From contig OX442315.1 of assembly GCA_949358305.1 (NCBI GenBank), forward strand, positions 15,588,427 to 15,652,426: a stretch of 64,000 nt of DNA, in the 5' to 3' direction. Source of the stretch: Strigamia acuminata (taxonomy: Eukaryota; Arthropoda; Chilopoda; Geophilomorpha; Linotaeniidae). The notes beneath the pieces were generated by a model that saw only the letters and a program-made list of their open reading frames with translations, made no database searches and was not told the origin of the DNA. Positions 60,901 to 64,000 of this stretch are shown here, one piece after another. The position numbers and the translations under genes were made by a program. Every line of letters begins with the position of its first letter. Positions within the stretch are counted from its first letter, which is position 1.

Positions 60901-63223
60901 TGATTTGGGAGAATAGACTTTTGATCTCATCACAGTTGACTTAGCACAAACACCACAAGACCAATGTCTCTGAATGTTCTGAAATAGTGTTTAAACCTTA
61001 GTAGAAGGCTTCAATGTAAGTTTTAGCAACATCCAAGCAATGATTTGGAAGAATAAACTTTTGATCCCATTTGACATCACAGTTGACTTAGCACAAACAT
61101 CACAAGACCAATGTTTCTGAATGTTCTGAAATAGTGTTTAAACCTTAGTAGAAAGCTTCAATGTAAGTTTTAGCAACATCCAAGCAATAATTTGAAAGAA
61201 TAAACTTTTGATCTCATTTGACATCACAGTTGACTTAGCACAAACATCACAAGATCAATGTTTCTGAATGTTCTGAAATAGTGTTTAAACCTTAGTAGAA
61301 AGCTTCAATGTAAGTTTTAGCAACATCCAAGCAATAATTTGAAAGAATAAACTTTTGATCTCATTTGACGTCACAGTTGACTTAGCACAAACACCACAAG
61401 ACCAATGTCTCTGAATGTTTAGAAATAGTGTTTAAACCTTAGTAGAAGGCTTCAATGTAAGTGTTAGCAACATCCAAGCAATAATTTGAAAGAATAAATT
61501 TTTGATCTCATTTGACATCACAGTTGACTTAGCACAAACACCACAAACCAATGTCTCTGAATGTTCTGAAATAGTGTTTAAACCTTAGTAGAAGGCTTCA
61601 ATGTAAGTTTTAGCAACATCCAAGCAATGATTTGGGAGAATAGACTTTTGATCTCATCACAGTTGACTTAGCACAAACATCACAAGACCAATGTCTCTGA
61701 ATGTTTTGAAATAGTGTTTAAACCCTAGTAAAAAGCTTTAATGTAAGTTTTAGCAACATCCAAGCAATGATTTGGGAGAATAGACTTTTGATCTCATCAC
61801 AGTTGACTTAGCACAAACATCACAAGACCAATGTCTCTGAATGTTCTGAAATAGTGTTTAAACCTTAGTAGAAAGCTTTAATGTAAGTTTTAGCAACATC
61901 CAAGAAATGATTTGGGAAAATAGACTTTTGATCTCATCACAGTTGACTTAGCACAAACACCACAAGACCAATGTCTCTGAATGTTCTGAAATAGTGTTTA
62001 AACTTTAGTAGAAAGCTTTAATGTAAGTTTTAGCAACATCCAAGCAATGATTTGAAAGAATAAACTTTTGATCTCATTTGACATCACAGTTGACTTAGCA
62101 CAAACATCACAAGACCAATGTCTCTGAATGTTCTGAAATAGTGTTTAAACCTTAGTAGAAGGCTTCAATGTAAGTTTTAGCAACATCCAAGCAATGATTT
62201 GGAAGAATAAACTTTTGATCCCATTTGACATCACAGTTGACTTAGCACAAACATCACAAGACCAATGTTTCTGAATGTTCTGAAATAGTGTTTAAACCTT
62301 AGTAGAAAGCTTCAATGTAAGTTTTAGCAACATCCAAGCAATAATTTGAAAGAATAAACTTTTGATCTCATTTGACGTCACAGTTGACTTAGCACAAACA
62401 CCACAAGACCAATGTCTCTGAATGTTTAGAAATAGTGTTTAAACCTTAGTAGAAGGCTTCAATGTAAGTGTTAGCAACATCCAAGCAATAATTTGAAAGA
62501 ATAAACTTTTGATCTCATTTGACATCACAGTTGACTTAGCACAAACACCACAAACCAATGTCTCTGAATGTTCTGAAATAGTGTTTAAACCTTAGTAGAA
62601 GGCTTCAATGTAAGTGTTAGCAACATCCAAGCAATAATTTGAAAGAATAAACTTTTGATCTCATTTGACATCACAGTTGACTTAGCACAAACACCACAAA
62701 CCAATGTCTCTGAATGTTCTGAAATAGTGTTTAAACCTTAGTAGAAGGCTTCAATGTAAGTGTTAGCAACATCCAAGCAATAATTTGAAAGAATAAACTT
62801 TTGATCTCATTTGACATCACAGTTGACTTAGCACAAACACCACAAACCAATGTCTCTGAATGTTCTGAAATAGTGTTTAAACCTTAGTAGAAGGCTTCAA
62901 TGTAAGTTTTAGCAACATCCAAGCAATGATTTGGGAGAATAGACTTTTGATCTCATCACAGTTGACTTAGCACAAACATCACAAGACCAATATCTCTGAA
63001 TGTTTTGAAATAGTGTTTAAACCTTAGTAGAAAGCTTTAATGTAAGTTTTAGCAACATCCAAGCAATGATTTGGGAGAATAGACTTTTGATCTCATCACA
63101 GTTGACTTAGCACAAACATCACAAGACCAATGTCTCTGAATGTTCTGAAATAGTGTTTAAACCTTAGTAGAAAGCTTTAATGTAAGTTTTAGCAACATCC
63201 AAGAAATGATTTGGGAAAATAGA
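48904..63223. repeat. Satellite array, ~140/147-bp monomer, about 100 copies
   Basis: Head-to-tail monomers start ACTTAGCACAAACA and include AGTGTTTAAACCTTAGTAGA and AGCAACATCCAAGCAAT. Two length classes differ by a 7-bp TTGACAT insertion before CACAG (140 vs 147 bp); some copies lack one more base (CACAAACC for CACAAGACC). Diagnostic substitutions repeat at 3007-bp spacing: CAATATC at 49794 and 52801, GATATAG at 50380 and 53387. This shows a higher-order repeat of about 21 monomers. No open frame of note. Composition and structure suit heterochromatic or centromere-type satellite, but function is unknown. Confidence 0.93.
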
Positions 63224-64000
63224 TGTTTCTAGCAGTGCTTGAAGACCGTGTTGCACTCTAGAAGACATTAGAAAATGGTTAAAATAAATAACCCTATTTA
63301 CCGGAACTTGTGAAGAATCCCAAAGAAGAAAGTCCATTACAGGAAAAACCTTGATGTGAAACCTGTAAAGTGAGCTGCTGAACATGTTGGGATAATTCAA
63401 TACTATTGTGCTCAAGTTAGCACACAAAAACGAATTTATTGTAAAGTTAAAATCTATCAAAACATTACACATAAGAGAGGAGAAAATCAACGTTACTTAG
63501 GACTAGAAAAACTATATAACAAGTCAGTGTAGTTGCTGCGCAACCTACAACAATTAGAGCAGCAGCTCTTAGCAACGAGTGGCAACAATCGCTCGCAAGA
63601 GGCGAATTGTCCCTCTAGTGACAAAATGATAAAGCGTATACAAGAAAATACACAGTTTCGAGTATAAAATCATTACAAAAGGCACAAAACCGTAATAAAT
63701 TAAGACAAAGTGTTTCAAATAAATAAACTAACTTAGGAACTAACAACAGCAACTCTTTGGACGAATCCAAGCAGTAAAACTCCAAAGAATCAAAGAAAAG
63801 ATGCAAGATTACCTTAAGAAAGACAGCTTAAATCAGGTAATTCACCACTCACACGTCACAAACTATACGAAATTCATTTAACCTTTAGCCAAAACTTAAG
63901 CTGCACTATTAACTAAACACAAACTTAAATTAATGATTAATCAAAGCAAATCCGCTATTGCGATAGCAAAAATCCATGTTGCGCGTGCTCGCAACAGCGT
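63224..64000. other. Right flank of satellite, no gene recognised
   Basis: The satellite ends within a monomer at AATAGA. The flank has minus-strand frames of 108 and 63 codons without recognised domains. The hairpin TGTTGCG/CGCAACA recurs at 63977-63996 near the window edge. Confidence 0.4.

Noticed and set aside
48904-63223. CRISPR-like appearance of regular repeats
   Set aside because: The monomers are contiguous with no unique spacers, 140-147 bp long, in a eukaryotic context; it is a satellite.

Overview
This window is nuclear DNA from an invertebrate animal. It shows a split gene with 15 coding exons and GT-AG introns, a Ty3/gypsy-type LTR retrotransposon, several MITE families with target-site duplications, long inverted repeats and a 14-kb satellite. 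There are no bacterial-type operons. Compact introns and moderate AT richness would suit a tunicate or cnidarian, but nothing here fixes the phylum.

Layout. (1) 1-22951: a tandem array of a ~9-kb unit, made of one partial left unit (1-5173), one 8995-bp unit (5174-14168) and one 8783-bp unit (14169-22951). Each unit carries a minus-strand SLC6 amino-acid/neurotransmitter transporter gene plus the 5' part of a plus-strand gypsy element (LTR, primer-binding site, N-terminal gag). Two SLC6 genes are complete (5461-9991 and 14456-18775; 618 codons each, assembled by hand from consistent splice sites and phases); a third is cut by the left edge. (2) 22952-27.67k: the third gypsy copy continues into the gag capsid/zinc knuckle, a canonical -1 frameshift signal, protease, reverse transcriptase and RNase H. 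It has a frameshift in gag and a stop in pol, and it ends before integrase and the 3' LTR. (3) 27.7-43.4k: a 1.68-kb non-coding repeat in head-to-head orientation, two copies on the left and five full or partial copies plus a terminal fragment on the right, around a hierarchical palindrome whose outer arms pair about coordinate 33427.5. The palindrome core is made of 56-bp hairpin monomers and three ~0.55-kb palindromic units. (4) 43.4-48.9k: degenerate repeats without a convincing gene. (5) 48.9-63.2k: ~100 copies of a ~140/147-bp satellite with a 3007-bp higher-order repeat. (6) 63.2-64.0k: no recognised feature.

The only host gene is the SLC6 transporter. The duplication junction lies inside retroelement gag on one side and the SLC6 3' flank on the other, so truncated gag was multiplied together with the transporter. 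The two complete transporters are almost identical, but they differ at one residue in the unwound part of TM6, where Gly/Ser exchange is known to alter substrate choice in glycine transporters. Everything from 27.7 kb on looks like repeat-rich heterochromatin-type DNA.
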